A stretch of 64,000 nucleotides of DNA from Algoriphagus locisalis (GCF_900116615.1 NZ_FPBF01000002.1:434001-498000), one strand, 5' to 3'; numbered from the stretch's first letter, positions 7,524-16,604 are shown. A program made the numbers and translations. Notes: generated from the sequence alone by a model not told the origin.

Positions 7524-8837
7524 ATGGCAAATATAGTAGCGATAGTAGGAAGACCTAACGTAGGTAAATCCACACTTTTCAACCGACTAGTAGAGGAAAG
7601 AAAGGCGATTGAAGACAATATGAGTGGAGTAACACGTGATCGCCATTACGGGCATGCCCAGTGGACCGGTAAATTCTTCTCGGTAATCGACACTGGAGGA
7701 TACGTAACTGGCTCAGAAGATATGTACGATGCGGAGATTCGAAAGCAGGTAAAGCTTGCCATCGAAGAGGCTGACGTTATTCTTTTTGTGGTGGACTGCC
7801 ATACCGGGCTGACTGACTTGGATAGCGAGTTTGCTAAGGAACTCAGAAGCAGCAAGAAGCCTATCTACGTAGTTGCCAATAAAGCTGATAATCAGGAGAA
7901 AAGCTTTGCTGCTCATGAATTTTATGCATTAGGAGTAAGTGACTTTGAGGTTTATCCTGTTGCTTCTGCCAGTGGCAGTGGAACTGGAGAGCTCCTTGAC
8001 GCAGTGGTGACGCACTTTGAGGACGACGGAGAAGAAGATCCTGATGCGGATACGCCGAAGATTTCGATTCTCGGAAGACCAAATGCAGGAAAATCTTCTT
8101 TTTTGAATGCTTTAATTGGTAAAGATCGCTCCATCGTAACAGATGAAGCAGGAACTACCAGAGATTCCATTCACACCCGTTACCAACTTTACGGACAGGA
8201 TTTCATCATTACTGATACTGCGGGAATCAGAAAGAAATCCAAGGTAACTGAAGATGTAGAATTCTACTCTGTGATGCGTTCTCTAAGAACATTGGAAGAA
8301 TCCGATGTAGTTATGGTCATGGTGGATGCCACCAGAGGAATGGAAGCACAAGACATGAACTTGATCTCCCTTGCGATCAAAAACAATAAAGGGGTAATGA
8401 TCATGGTGAACAAGTGGGATTTGATCGAAAAAGACCACAAGACCATGGGCAAGATCAAGGATGATATGTTGGAGAAATTAGGTGAAAACAAATGGATCCC
8501 AATCATCTTCACTTCGGTGTTGGAGAAGCAGCGTATCTTCCAGGCAATTGAGCTAGCCGTGAAAGTCTATGAAAATAAAACCCGTCGTATTCCTACTTCC
8601 AAATTGAACGATGTCATGCTTGCAGAAATCGAGCGATATCCCCCGCCAGCTTGGAAAGGAAAATATATTAAAATTAAATATTCTACGCAGCTGCCGACCA
8701 AAAACCCAGTCTTTGCATTCTTCTGTAACCTTCCTCAATACATCAAATCGCCCTATACTAGATATTTGGAAAACAGGCTTCGTGAAAACTTTGATTTCGA
8801 GGGAGTTCCCGTAAAAATTATTTATAAAAACAAATAA
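7524..8837 (+). CDS. der: Ribosome biogenesis GTPase Der (EngA)
   Basis: A 437-residue double-GTPase needed for 50S assembly. The first G domain has GRPNVGKST (residues 9-17), DTGG near 57 and NKAD near 117. The second has GRPNAGKSS near 181, DTAGIRKKS near 231 and NKWD near 293. The C-terminal KH-like domain (about residues 350-437) ends in PVKIIYKNK as is typical. It follows era with two bases between, so it is co-transcribed. Nothing unusual is seen. Confidence 0.97.
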   Translation: MANIVAIVGRPNVGKSTLFNRLVEERKAIEDNMSGVTRDRHYGHAQWTGKFFSVIDTGGYVTGSEDMYDAEIRKQVKLAIEEADVILFVVDCHTGLTDLDSEFAKELRSSKKPIYVVANKADNQEKSFAAHEFYALGVSDFEVYPVASASGSGTGELLDAVVTHFEDDGEEDPDADTPKISILGRPNAGKSSFLNALIGKDRSIVTDEAGTTRDSIHTRYQLYGQDFIITDTAGIRKKSKVTEDVEFYSVMRSLRTLEESDVVMVMVDATRGMEAQDMNLISLAIKNNKGVMIMVNKWDLIEKDHKTMGKIKDDMLEKLGENKWIPIIFTSVLEKQRIFQAIELAVKVYENKTRRIPTSKLNDVMLAEIERYPPPAWKGKYIKIKYSTQLPTKNPVFAFFCNLPQYIKSPYTRYLENRLRENFDFEGVPVKIIYKNK

Positions 8838-8856
8838 AATATATTTAAACGGTCTA

Positions 8857-8888
8857 TTGTTTTATTGATCAAAACTGTAATACATTTG
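8857..8888 (+). promoter_or_regulatory. Bacteroidota-type promoter of the small lipoprotein gene
   Basis: TTG at 8857-8859 and TACATTTG at 8881-8888 are 21 bases apart, matching the -33/-7 layout of Bacteroidota promoters (TTTG and TAnnTTTG). The start codon follows 27 bases after the -7 element. This is the best-formed promoter I see in the window. Confidence 0.6.
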
Positions 8889-8914
8889 CAGTGTAATTAA
8901 GAAAACCACAAAAA

Positions 8915-9112
8915 ATGAAAAAAGTATTTGCAATTTTCGCAATCGCTAGCATGTTCGCTGTAGCTTCATGCGGTAACAAAGAAGTTAAAGAAGAGACTGT
9001 TGAGACTATCGAGGTAGTTGAAGAGCCAGTTGTAGAGGAAGAAATCATCATCGAAGCTGATACTACAGTAGTAGTAGAAGAGACTGTTGAGGTTGTTGAG
9101 CCTGCTCAATAA
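8915..9112 (+). CDS. Small acidic lipoprotein
   Basis: A 65-residue protein with a short signal peptide and lipobox FAVASC (Cys at residue 20). The mature part is 45 residues of low-complexity Glu/Val-rich sequence (EETVETIEVVEEPVVEEE and so on) with almost no positive charge after residue 30. It is exported and lipid-anchored, probably at the outer membrane. No domain is recognisable. It has its own promoter (8857-8888) and terminator (9135-9160), so it is an abundant-transcript-style single gene. Its role is unknown. Confidence 0.8.
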   Translation: MKKVFAIFAIASMFAVASCGNKEVKEETVETIEVVEEPVVEEEIIIEADTTVVVEETVEVVEPAQ

Positions 9113-9134
9113 TTCTTCCCTTCCTAAATGTACT

Positions 9135-9165
9135 GAGTCCCGAATTTTCGGGACTCTTTTTTTTT
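9135..9165 (+). terminator. Rho-independent terminator
   Basis: A 10-bp perfect stem GAGTCCCGAA/TTCGGGACTC (9135-9144 and 9147-9156) is followed by nine Ts. It ends the small lipoprotein transcript. Confidence 0.9.
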
Positions 9166-9177
9166 GTACTTTTCACA

Positions 9178-9801
9178 ATGACTTTAACTGAATCCCTGAG
9201 GCAAATTCTGGTAAAAAAAATCCCTGCATCTGCTGTCAATTATGCTGTGGATCTTTGGGAAAAAGAACCTTTTTCTTTCAAAACTACTGCTTCCCGAAAA
9301 ACCAAACTGGGAGACTTTAGATTTCGCTCCGATAGACCGCTTCAAACTATCACCATCAACGCCGACCTCAACCCGTATCAGTTTCTCCTTACTTACATTC
9401 ATGAAGTTGCGCATCTTCATGCATATGTGCAATATGGCCGAACTATTGCACCACACGGAATGGAATGGAAATCTACTTTTCAGCGATTAATGCTACCTAT
9501 GCTGTCAACGGATGTTTTCCCAATCGATCTACTCATTCCTTTGCGCAAGCACATGAATAATCCCAAAGCCAGCTCATCCCGTGACCTATTTCTGATGAAG
9601 GAAATGAGTAAGTACGATGAAAAAAGTATCAATTCCGATATTATTTTCCTTTCTGATTTGAAGCCTGGGAGTCGGTTTTTGCTTTCTGGAAGAGAATTTG
9701 AAAAAGGAGAAACACGAAGAACTCGGGTATTGTGTGAGGAAGTGAACTCTGGCAGAAAATATTTGATCGCACAATTGGCGAAAGTTAAGCCCAGTAATTA
9801 A
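9178..9801 (+). CDS. SprT-like zinc metalloprotease-domain protein
   Basis: A 207-residue SprT-family protein. The zincin motif HEVAHLH (HExxH) is near residue 76, and the downstream histidine is in IAPHGMEWKSTF, the SprT layout. The eukaryotic relative Spartan degrades DNA-protein crosslinks; bacterial SprT proteins are poorly studied, so the substrate is unknown. The C-terminal ~70 residues (LKPGSRFLLSGREFEKGETRRTRVLC) are a small beta-rich extension. The start lies only 13 bases beyond the T-tract of the preceding terminator. The last four bases overlap the end of convergent scpB. Confidence 0.85.
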   Translation: MTLTESLRQILVKKIPASAVNYAVDLWEKEPFSFKTTASRKTKLGDFRFRSDRPLQTITINADLNPYQFLLTYIHEVAHLHAYVQYGRTIAPHGMEWKSTFQRLMLPMLSTDVFPIDLLIPLRKHMNNPKASSSRDLFLMKEMSKYDEKSINSDIIFLSDLKPGSRFLLSGREFEKGETRRTRVLCEEVNSGRKYLIAQLAKVKPSN

Positions 9802-10358
9802 TCTCTTTCCTCTCCTATCTGGTTATCTGGCTGAGAAAAATCCTTCGGCTGAGGCAAATCCGAAAGTGAATTTATCCCAAAGTATTCCATGAATTTTCTG
9901 GAAGTTCCATACAAAATGGGTTTTCCGAGCCCTTCAGATTTACCTTTGATATCCACTAATTCCTTTTCCAGAAGCTTCTGAACCGAATAATCACTATTCA
10001 CTCCTCTGATTTGCTCGATATCTCCCTTAGTTACAGGCTGCTTGTAGGCAATAATTGATAGGGTTTCAAGCTGAGCCGTTGACAGCCTCTTCTGGGATTG
10101 CTGCCGCAAAAGAATCCCTATGGAAGTTTGGTAAGCTGGTTTAGTCAGAAATTGATACCCTCCACCAGACTGCTCCAACTGAAATGAAAACTCCTCTGAC
10201 TGATATTTTTCAGTCAATTCACTAATAGCTTGATCAACATGCTCATCAGGAACCTCCGCCTGAAACATTTCTGAAAGGCACTTTATAATCTCCCCCTTGG
10301 GTAAAGGATCTGGAGCACAAAAAATCAACGCTTCAATATGCCTGTGGAGAAAATCCAA
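9798..10358 (-). CDS. scpB: Segregation and condensation protein ScpB
   Basis: A 186-residue ScpB, the winged-helix kleisin partner in the SMC-ScpA-ScpB condensin. It starts with HRHIEALIFCAPDPLPKGEI, has the AQLETLSIIAYKQPVTKGDIEQIRGV core near residue 95 and a LYGTSRKFMEYFGI segment near 150, all typical. Neither scpA nor smc is in the window. It lies three bases after the DksA-like gene on the same strand, so the two are probably one transcript. It overlaps the convergent SprT gene by four bases, so there is no room for a terminator between them. Confidence 0.93.
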   Translation of the reverse strand: MDFLHRHIEALIFCAPDPLPKGEIIKCLSEMFQAEVPDEHVDQAISELTEKYQSEEFSFQLEQSGGGYQFLTKPAYQTSIGILLRQQSQKRLSTAQLETLSIIAYKQPVTKGDIEQIRGVNSDYSVQKLLEKELVDIKGKSEGLGKPILYGTSRKFMEYFGINSLSDLPQPKDFSQPDNQIGEERD

Positions 10359-10361
10359 AAC

Positions 10362-10751
10362 TTATTTTTTAGCGAGTTTTGCCTCGATAGAATGCATGGT
10401 ATGCGGCACAGCCATCAATCTTTCTTTTGCGATCAGCTTACCAGTATCTACGCAAATACCGTAGGTGCCATTCTTGATACGGATCAGGGCATTTTCCAAA
10501 TTATAAATAAACTTCTGCTGTCTTGCTGCCAATTGATTTTGGCTCTCCCGCTCTAAGGTATCAGCCCCATCTTCAAGGAGTTTTGAGGTAGAAGCAGTAT
10601 AGTCAGTACCACTATCATTCTTCTTACTCAATGATTCTTTCAGCGCATACAATTCCTCTTTTGCACTCTGAAGCTTCTTTAATATTATCCCCTCAAATTC
10701 CTTCAATTCTTCCTGAGAGTATGCGGTCTTTTCTTCCTTGCTCATAGCCAA
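10362..10751 (-). CDS. DksA/TraR-family regulator with reduced zinc finger
   Basis: A 129-residue DksA/TraR-like protein. The N-terminal 75 residues form the coiled-coil arm that in DksA enters the RNA polymerase secondary channel. The C-terminal finger is YGICVDTGKLIAKERL then VPHTMHSIE: of the four zinc-ligand cysteines only one (YGIC) remains, so classical zinc binding is unlikely. This cysteine-poor form is common among Bacteroidota members. The expected role is modulation of transcription initiation, inferred from the family. It lies immediately upstream of scpB. Either the first Met or the Met at residue 3 may be the start. Confidence 0.87.
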   Translation of the reverse strand: MAMSKEEKTAYSQEELKEFEGIILKKLQSAKEELYALKESLSKKNDSGTDYTASTSKLLEDGADTLERESQNQLAARQQKFIYNLENALIRIKNGTYGICVDTGKLIAKERLMAVPHTMHSIEAKLAKK

Positions 10752-11102
10752 CTAAAATTAAGTAATAGTATTGGGACGGTTCTTTTTTGAATTAGTTCCC
10801 TAAAATACATGTACGTGTTGGATTTCCAAGGAATCCAAGACACCCTTTTCGCCTAAAATTAAGTTCGATAGCCGATTTATCTTGTTGCTTGTTAAAATCA
10901 ACCAAGCAAGGAAAACGCTTCCCTATTGACAAAAGAAAGCTAGCTACATTTCAAAAACCTGATAATCAATCCGCTAGAAACCCAAGAGATTATTGATTCT
11001 TTCAAACTAAAAAAAACTCTTATTAATCTGGACTTTTAAATGCCAAAAAAACTTATTTGAATCGAATAAACTGACTAAAGAAGGAGAAAACTAAGTCTAA
11101 AG
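10752..11102. other. AT-rich intergenic region
   Basis: About 350 bases with no credible coding frame or RNA. It must hold the promoter of the DksA-like/scpB transcript near its left end. The right end leads into the terminator at 11103. No repeats were noticed. Confidence 0.5.
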
Positions 11103-11129
11103 AAAAAAGCCATCATGCGACGGCTTTTT
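11103..11129 (-). terminator. Bidirectional terminator overlapping a small gene's stop
   Basis: GCCATC/GACGGC arms (11109-11114 and 11119-11124, one G-T pair) with a 4-base loop are flanked by six As and five Ts, so it can work on both strands. On the minus strand it overlaps the stop codon (11113-11115) of the 56-residue gene. Confidence 0.75.
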
Positions 11130-11283
11130 CTTCAAGTAATATCTTCTTCAGTCGATTTTGGAGAACCAAGAGTTCGACTTCAATCCGATATTTCATAGTT
11201 AAGTATTGCGCAACCTCCTTGAGGTCTTTGCCATGTTGCAGGTGAATAGTCTGCAAGGCTTCATTGATTAGGTCTTTGTCCAT
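11113..11283 (-). CDS. Small 56-residue protein, unknown
   Basis: A short frame read directly from the sequence: it starts MDKDLINEALQTIHLQHG, has KDLKEVAQYLTMKYRIEVEL in the middle and ends in LLEEKAVA. It looks like two or three amphipathic helices, with a KYRIEVELLVLQNRLKKIL stretch that could form a coiled coil. There is no signal peptide or membrane segment. The coding-like composition and a terminator positioned exactly at its stop support a real gene. It is the only gene in a ~600-base gap between the DksA-like gene and the lamin-tail gene. The function is unknown. Confidence 0.6.
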   Translation of the reverse strand: MDKDLINEALQTIHLQHGKDLKEVAQYLTMKYRIEVELLVLQNRLKKILLEEKAVA

Positions 11284-11353
11284 GATTTTGGGGTGTTAAG
11301 CCTTTTAAGATACAATTTTCTTCTATTTAAACCCTCAGATGCGCCTAAAAAAA

Positions 11354-13918
11354 TTAAAGCCTAGTCGCAACTACAACTGTTTTCCGAATAAACATCACCT
11401 GACCTGACAAGTCATAAAGTTCAACCAAAAGCACATAATAGCCTGGCCTGACGATTTTTCCCTGGCTATCGGTACCTGTCCAAGTAAATAAACCAGTCGA
11501 GCCCAAGAGCACATTTTCAGCCAAGGATTGAATCAATTGCCCAGAAGTACCATAAATTCTAAAACTTCCAATCCATCCCGGCTGGTCTAGCTCATACTTA
11601 ATGGTGGTAAAAGTATTTCCATTACTTCCTTCCGGATCAAAAACTTCAGGCTCGATTTGAATTAATTCGCCTACAAACTCACCAGAAATCACCTGCGAGT
11701 TCTTTCGGCCAGGCGTTGCATATTCTTCAATTGATGATGCCGAATGCCAGTTGGAAGAAACATTCGCTGAAGACTCCGTAGAAAGTCGCTCAAGTGACAC
11801 TCCTTTCGGATCTCTCAAAAGTGGGTGGTGAAGATCTTCAGAATAGGCAAATGACTCAGCAATTTCCTCAGCAGAATCCAATAAAACCACCGTTCCTCCG
11901 GCAATTGGATAGCTTGGAAGTGTAGCTATTTCCAAAAACCTTCCAAATGCAGACTTGGGGTAATCCATCTTTAGCATTTCCGTATTGGTAGAAATGGCCA
12001 AAAAACCCTTTGGAGGAATTATAATTGAAGTTTCGCTCAGTTGCTTCACTTGATCTACTTCTCCAGAGTCATTAAAATTTGCAAGTTTCCAATGACCAAC
12101 CTCCAAGTAATTTTCTGTGACATTGATCAGCTCAACAAACTTTGGCGATCCAGTCCTTGGATTGAATAACACCTCATTAATCAACACATCTCCAATCACC
12201 GCCTGCTTTGGTAAAACCATTTGAAATGGCTCGGATTGCAATAATTCATTACCAGAGCAATCAGTAAGGCCATTGATCATCAAACTATACAATTTATTCT
12301 CAACAACTTCCTCAGAAAAGTTAATTTCAATCTGATTGGAAGCTGGCTGAAAGATCGTATCAACTTGCAAACTTGGTTCAAACACAAAATTTGTTTGATC
12401 AAAGCCAGCGAGAATAGGCTTCGAAAATGTCAGCACAAGAATTTTAGAAGATGTGAATTGATAAGAATCCAAAATTGGTGCAGTTGTATCTGGCGAAAGA
12501 TCGAAGATTGAATTCTGTCTTCCAGGCGTACCGCGAAGCGGATCTACTGATGCCACTAACAAATTGGATTGTTCGCATGCATAAAAAGGATTTGCAACCT
12601 CTAGGCTATAGCCACCATTCGCAAACTCACTTCCTCCCCAACTGCTCGTAGAATATGAAATCATATCGATGAGATTTCCCAGATCATCTTTTAAACTGAG
12701 TTGATCTGCTGAGTTCAACAAAGTAGGCCAACTGCTAACAGGAATCACTTTTCCATATTCCTCCAACTGCGGCGCTTGAGTCTCTGGTGCCAAAATCAGA
12801 AATTCACCTGGCTGAATCCATTTACTTGGGAGACTTACCGTAGATCGAGAGTTTGACCAGGTAACTCCCTCCAGTCTCACAGGATAGTCACCCACATGTA
12901 AAAGCTCCACATATTCCACATTTGGCAGATCCAGATCGGCTTTTGGAGCTGGCATGATTTCATTGATCACAAGAGTCTTAGGAGGGATAGAAGTTGGATC
13001 AAAAAACTGAAAAGATACAAGCGTGTCCTTAAGGAAATTTCCCTCTAAATCAGGAATTTGAGACACCCCAAGTTCATAATTTCTCACCATTTCCAGCCTT
13101 TCTTTAAAAGTCAGATAAACTAGGGAATCAGCCACCAGTCTTGCCTCTGATGGTTCCACCCCATCCAAACTATAATTGAGCAAGAATTCAGAAAAGACCG
13201 GATCTAACGCCTCATCAAATTGAATTTCCACTTGGCTTTCATCAAATCCACGAACTCCAGTGACTTTCGGAGCAGTTTTATCCTCCACAAATTCCCCGAA
13301 CTCAAAATCATCCATCAGCCATTTGGCACAAGTACCGGAGCCTGGTCCATACTGGATTTTCAGCCTGAGAAAAGCTTCAGAATTATCAGAAAGACTATCA
13401 GGAAGAGCTAACTCAAACAGCCTGAAATCTTGATCTTCATTACTAAACTCATTTGCATTTCCTACTATTTCCCATTCTGAATAATCTCCCTCCAATTGAC
13501 TTCTCCAGGTGTAATAAACCAAAGCAGGTCTATCACCTGAGCCGTTTTTCGCAGACCTAGCCCAAAATCGTACTTTGGGGTCTTCAAATTCTTGGGGAGA
13601 AAGCCGAATGATCACTTCCCCGTCAAAAGTGGAAATCGGCTGAACTGCTAAAGCCTTGCTTCCATTTCTGCCTAAACCATTTGCCTGATAAATCCTCGAA
13701 GAAGTTCCCCTGACTTCATTCCCATACCATCCAGACATAAACTCATATGGATAGTTTTGAAAAGTAAATTCGCCCTCAAAATCCTGAATTTGATTTTCGA
13801 TTGCAGCTTTTACTTCTTCAGCTTTTGCAAAAACTGAAACAAAGATCATTTGCCAAATAAAAATTACGCCAAACACCTGCATAGCAATTAAAAAGTCCTG
13901 ATTAAATATACTTATCAA
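11354..13918 (-). CDS. Large secreted lamin-tail-domain protein
   Basis: An 854-residue extracellular or surface protein. An N-terminal hydrophobic segment (VFGVIFIWQMIFVSVFAKA) is the signal peptide; ATG at 13882 (residue 13) is a likelier start than 13918. A beta-rich domain covers about residues 45-210, then an Ig-like segment opens with DKTAPKVTGV. Two lamin-tail domains follow: VINEIMPAPKADLDL near 316 and VLINEVLFNPRTGSP near 579, separated by a second Ig-like part (DTTAPILDSYQF). The last ~75 residues (RIYGTSGQLIQSL, then GKIVRPGYYVLLVELYD) are FlgD-like. Such proteins are usual in Bacteroidota secretomes, with roles from adhesion to nuclease attachment; no catalytic motif is visible here. 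It has no neighbour in the same transcript. Confidence 0.85.
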   Translation of the reverse strand: MISIFNQDFLIAMQVFGVIFIWQMIFVSVFAKAEEVKAAIENQIQDFEGEFTFQNYPYEFMSGWYGNEVRGTSSRIYQANGLGRNGSKALAVQPISTFDGEVIIRLSPQEFEDPKVRFWARSAKNGSGDRPALVYYTWRSQLEGDYSEWEIVGNANEFSNEDQDFRLFELALPDSLSDNSEAFLRLKIQYGPGSGTCAKWLMDDFEFGEFVEDKTAPKVTGVRGFDESQVEIQFDEALDPVFSEFLLNYSLDGVEPSEARLVADSLVYLTFKERLEMVRNYELGVSQIPDLEGNFLKDTLVSFQFFDPTSIPPKTLVINEIMPAPKADLDLPNVEYVELLHVGDYPVRLEGVTWSNSRSTVSLPSKWIQPGEFLILAPETQAPQLEEYGKVIPVSSWPTLLNSADQLSLKDDLGNLIDMISYSTSSWGGSEFANGGYSLEVANPFYACEQSNLLVASVDPLRGTPGRQNSIFDLSPDTTAPILDSYQFTSSKILVLTFSKPILAGFDQTNFVFEPSLQVDTIFQPASNQIEINFSEEVVENKLYSLMINGLTDCSGNELLQSEPFQMVLPKQAVIGDVLINEVLFNPRTGSPKFVELINVTENYLEVGHWKLANFNDSGEVDQVKQLSETSIIIPPKGFLAISTNTEMLKMDYPKSAFGRFLEIATLPSYPIAGGTVVLLDSAEEIAESFAYSEDLHHPLLRDPKGVSLERLSTESSANVSSNWHSASSIEEYATPGRKNSQVISGEFVGELIQIEPEVFDPEGSNGNTFTTIKYELDQPGWIGSFRIYGTSGQLIQSLAENVLLGSTGLFTWTGTDSQGKIVRPGYYVLLVELYDLSGQVMFIRKTVVVATRL

Positions 13919-14007
13919 AATGATCTCAAACTATGATTTCTGGTGATTTTTATAGGAAAATGGCTAAAATATTTACACAACAGGTCTGAAAATGAATCCA
14001 TAGCCCT

Positions 14008-14015
14008 TACTTTTG
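14008..14015 (+). promoter_or_regulatory. Candidate -7 element for asd
   Basis: TACTTTTG fits TAnnTTTG and lies 35 bases before the asd start. No convincing -33 partner is seen. Confidence 0.35.
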
Positions 14016-14050
14016 TGCTTCGAAAATTTTCAACAACTACTTAAAATCTG

Positions 14051-15040
14051 ATGAAATTAGCAGTGGTAGGAGCTACCGGCTTGGTAGGCTCAGAAATCCT
14101 AGAGGTGCTAGCAGAGCACAACTTCCCTTTTGACGAACTTCTATTAGTCGCCAGCGAGCGATCAGTAGGTAAACAGATCGACTACAAAGGTAAACCTTAC
14201 ACTGTAATTGGGCTTGCAGAGGCTGTTTCATTGAAACCTGAAGTAGCTATATTTTCAGCTGGCGGAAGCACTTCTACAGAGTGGGCTCCAAAATTCGCTG
14301 AGGTTGGCACGATCGTTATCGATAATTCTTCTGCTTGGAGAATGGATCCGACCAAAAAACTGATCGTTCCAGAAATCAACGCTAAAGAACTGACTAAAGA
14401 AGATAAAATCATCGCTAACCCAAATTGCTCTACCATTCAAATGGTATTGGCGCTTGAGCCTTTGCGTAGCCGCTACGGCATTAAAAGAATTGTAGTGTCC
14501 ACTTACCAGTCTGTGACCGGTACGGGCAAAGCAGCAGTGGATCAGATGATGGCAGAGCGTGCTGGAGAAAAAGCAGAAATGGTCTATCCGCACAAAATTG
14601 ACTTGAACGTCCTTCCTCACATCGACGTGTTCCAAGAGAATGGCTACACGAAGGAGGAGATGAAAATGATCAAGGAAACGAAAAAAATCTTCAGCGACGA
14701 TACAATCCAAGTAACTGCGACTACGGTGAGAATCCCAACCATGGGAGGCCATTCTGAAGCTGTGAACGTAGAGTTCAAAGAAGACTTTGATTTGGCTGAA
14801 GTACGTGAATTGCTTAGTGCTGCTCCTGGAGTAATAGTACAGGATGACCCAGCTAATAACGTTTATCCAATGCCGCTCAATGCTCATAAAAAAGACGAGG
14901 TGTTTGTAGGCCGGTTGAGAAGAGATGAATCTCAGGCCAACACATTAAATATGTGGATTGTTGCTGACAACCTGAGAAAAGGTGCTGCAACTAACGCCGT
15001 GCAAATCGCTGAATACGCGCTCGCAAACGGCTTGATTTAA
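14051..15040 (+). CDS. asd: Aspartate-semialdehyde dehydrogenase
   Basis: A 329-residue Asd, which makes L-aspartate-4-semialdehyde from aspartyl phosphate for lysine/diaminopimelate, threonine and methionine synthesis. The NADP-binding N-terminus is AVVGATGLVGSEIL; the catalytic Cys is in NPNCSTIQM (about residue 130); the TMGGHSEAVNVEF segment carries the catalytic His region near 235. Length is normal. Its TAA stop shares a base with the ATG of the downstream methyltransferase gene, so the two are translated from one transcript. Confidence 0.96.
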   Translation: MKLAVVGATGLVGSEILEVLAEHNFPFDELLLVASERSVGKQIDYKGKPYTVIGLAEAVSLKPEVAIFSAGGSTSTEWAPKFAEVGTIVIDNSSAWRMDPTKKLIVPEINAKELTKEDKIIANPNCSTIQMVLALEPLRSRYGIKRIVVSTYQSVTGTGKAAVDQMMAERAGEKAEMVYPHKIDLNVLPHIDVFQENGYTKEEMKMIKETKKIFSDDTIQVTATTVRIPTMGGHSEAVNVEFKEDFDLAEVRELLSAAPGVIVQDDPANNVYPMPLNAHKKDEVFVGRLRRDESQANTLNMWIVADNLRKGAATNAVQIAEYALANGLI

Positions 15041-16233
15041 TGGATTTGACCCAATATCATCGGGCCGACTTCCAACAATTTGTGCAGGATCATCTTACGG
15101 AAGATCCTGCACTTTTGCTTTTTAGGTATCAGGGAAAAACTGATTTCGACTTAAAAGCAGCCGTGCAACAAATCTCTGCACGACAAAAAGCCACCAAGAA
15201 ACTTCCTTCTTGGGCTTCCAATCCTCAATTGATTTTCCCAGCTTCTATTTCATTGGAGCAAAGCTCATCCGAGCAAACAGCCGAATACAAATCTAGAAAC
15301 AGATCAGGTGCACTGATGATTGACCTCACAGGTGGCTTTGGCGTGGACAGTTACTTTTTAAGTAGAGACTTTGAAAAAGCCATTTACTGTGAGCAGCAGG
15401 AGGAACTGGCTGAAATAGTCGAGCAAAATCTAGAAGTATTTGCACCAAAGAAATTTGAAATTGTAAAAGGTGATGGATTAGCTTTTTTAGCGAAGACGGA
15501 TAAGCATTTTGAACTGATCTATGCCGATCCAGCACGTAGGGGAAAAGGCAATCAAAAGCTCTACAAACTTCAGGACTGCGAGCCAGACGTAGTCAGTTCT
15601 TGGGAAATGATGAAAAGTAAGGCAGATTCGATTTTACTGAAAGTGTCACCGATGCTCGATATATCTCAGGCAATCTCTGAGCTCCCTGATATTCAAAAAG
15701 TCCAGGTGATTTCCGTCAAAAATGAAGTGAAAGAATTGCTTTTGCATTGGAAGAATGAAGCAACTGAAATTCCTGTAACAATTGAAGCTATTGACTTGGG
15801 AGCAAAAGAAAGCAGTTTTTCTTTTGAGCTAACTGAAGAAGTAAATAGCCAGTCTGAATATGGAGAAGTAGAAAAATATTTGGTTGAGCCTTTTTCCGGA
15901 GTATTGAAAGCAGGGGCTTTTAAGACTTTCGGAGCTCGATTCGAATTGAAAAAGCTAGACTCAAATAGCCATTTGTTCACCTCTTCCGATTTCCCGAAAG
16001 ATATTCCTGCTAGAATATTCAATGTGATTCAGGAAGTGACACCTAAGAAAGGGGATATCAAAAAGCTTTTTCCAACCGGAAAGGCAAATGTGATCACTCG
16101 GAATTATGCTAGTGGCTCTGAAGTACTAAAGAAAAAACTCGGCGTAAAAGATGGAGGAGATGACTTTTTAATAGGAACTAAAACGCAGAATGGTTTTAAG
16201 GTTTTTTGGTGTAAGCTAGCTAAGTCAGAATAA
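15040..16233 (+). CDS. Class I SAM-dependent methyltransferase (THUMP-like)
   Basis: A 397-residue methyltransferase of the THUMP-like-domain family. The SAM-binding motif I is LMIDLTGGFGVDSYFLSR (about residue 93) and the catalytic-type motif is IYADPARRGKGNQKL (near 165). The C-terminal third (KAGAFKTFGARFELKKL onward) is the THUMP-like part found in Bacteroidota homologues. The substrate is probably RNA, but this is inferred from family resemblance only. It overlaps the asd stop by one base (TAATG). Confidence 0.8.
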   Translation: MDLTQYHRADFQQFVQDHLTEDPALLLFRYQGKTDFDLKAAVQQISARQKATKKLPSWASNPQLIFPASISLEQSSSEQTAEYKSRNRSGALMIDLTGGFGVDSYFLSRDFEKAIYCEQQEELAEIVEQNLEVFAPKKFEIVKGDGLAFLAKTDKHFELIYADPARRGKGNQKLYKLQDCEPDVVSSWEMMKSKADSILLKVSPMLDISQAISELPDIQKVQVISVKNEVKELLLHWKNEATEIPVTIEAIDLGAKESSFSFELTEEVNSQSEYGEVEKYLVEPFSGVLKAGAFKTFGARFELKKLDSNSHLFTSSDFPKDIPARIFNVIQEVTPKKGDIKKLFPTGKANVITRNYASGSEVLKKKLGVKDGGDDFLIGTKTQNGFKVFWCKLAKSE

Positions 16234-16299
16234 GAACCTTTTGATTGGCATAGGGGTTGCGAACTCTGCGAAACCTTTGTGCACTTTATGGTTTAAAAG

Positions 16300-16326
16300 A
16301 AAAAAAGTGAAGGATCACTCCTTCAC
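16300..16326 (-). terminator. Terminator overlapping the DUF4834 stop
   Basis: An 8-bp perfect stem GTGAAGGA/TCCTTCAC (16307-16314 and 16319-16326) has a 4-base loop, followed on the minus strand by seven Ts. The stop codon (16315-16317) lies in the loop. Confidence 0.8.
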
Positions 16327-16581
16327 TTCTTCATAATCGACGTATTCTCCGCCTTTGATATCTTTATGTATCTTTTCTTGTTGTCGTTTTGGCACAAAGT
16401 CCACCACAACTTCATCCTTAGAAGCAGAAGCATGGCGCTGAGCGCGTTGCTCCTCTTTGGCTACTTCATTCACTTGCTGGGCAAACTTCGCTAATTTACT
16501 TCGAAGAAAATATCGGATCAGCTGGCCAAGAAGCCAGCCAATCCCTAATAGAATAACTACAAATTTTAATAATGAGCCCAT
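16315..16581 (-). CDS. DUF4834 family small membrane protein
   Basis: An 88-residue protein with one N-terminal transmembrane helix (LLKFVVILLGIGWLLGQLIRYFL) and a charged cytoplasmic tail rich in Lys, Glu and Gln, ending VDYEEVKE. It matches the pattern of DUF4834, a family limited to Bacteroidota. The function is unknown. It lies 23 bases downstream of carB on the same strand and has its own terminator, so it may be read from the carB transcript. Confidence 0.8.
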   Translation of the reverse strand: MGSLLKFVVILLGIGWLLGQLIRYFLRSKLAKFAQQVNEVAKEEQRAQRHASASKDEVVVDFVPKRQQEKIHKDIKGGEYVDYEEVKE

Positions 16582-16604
16582 CGGCTATAGTTTATGGTTC
16601 TAAA

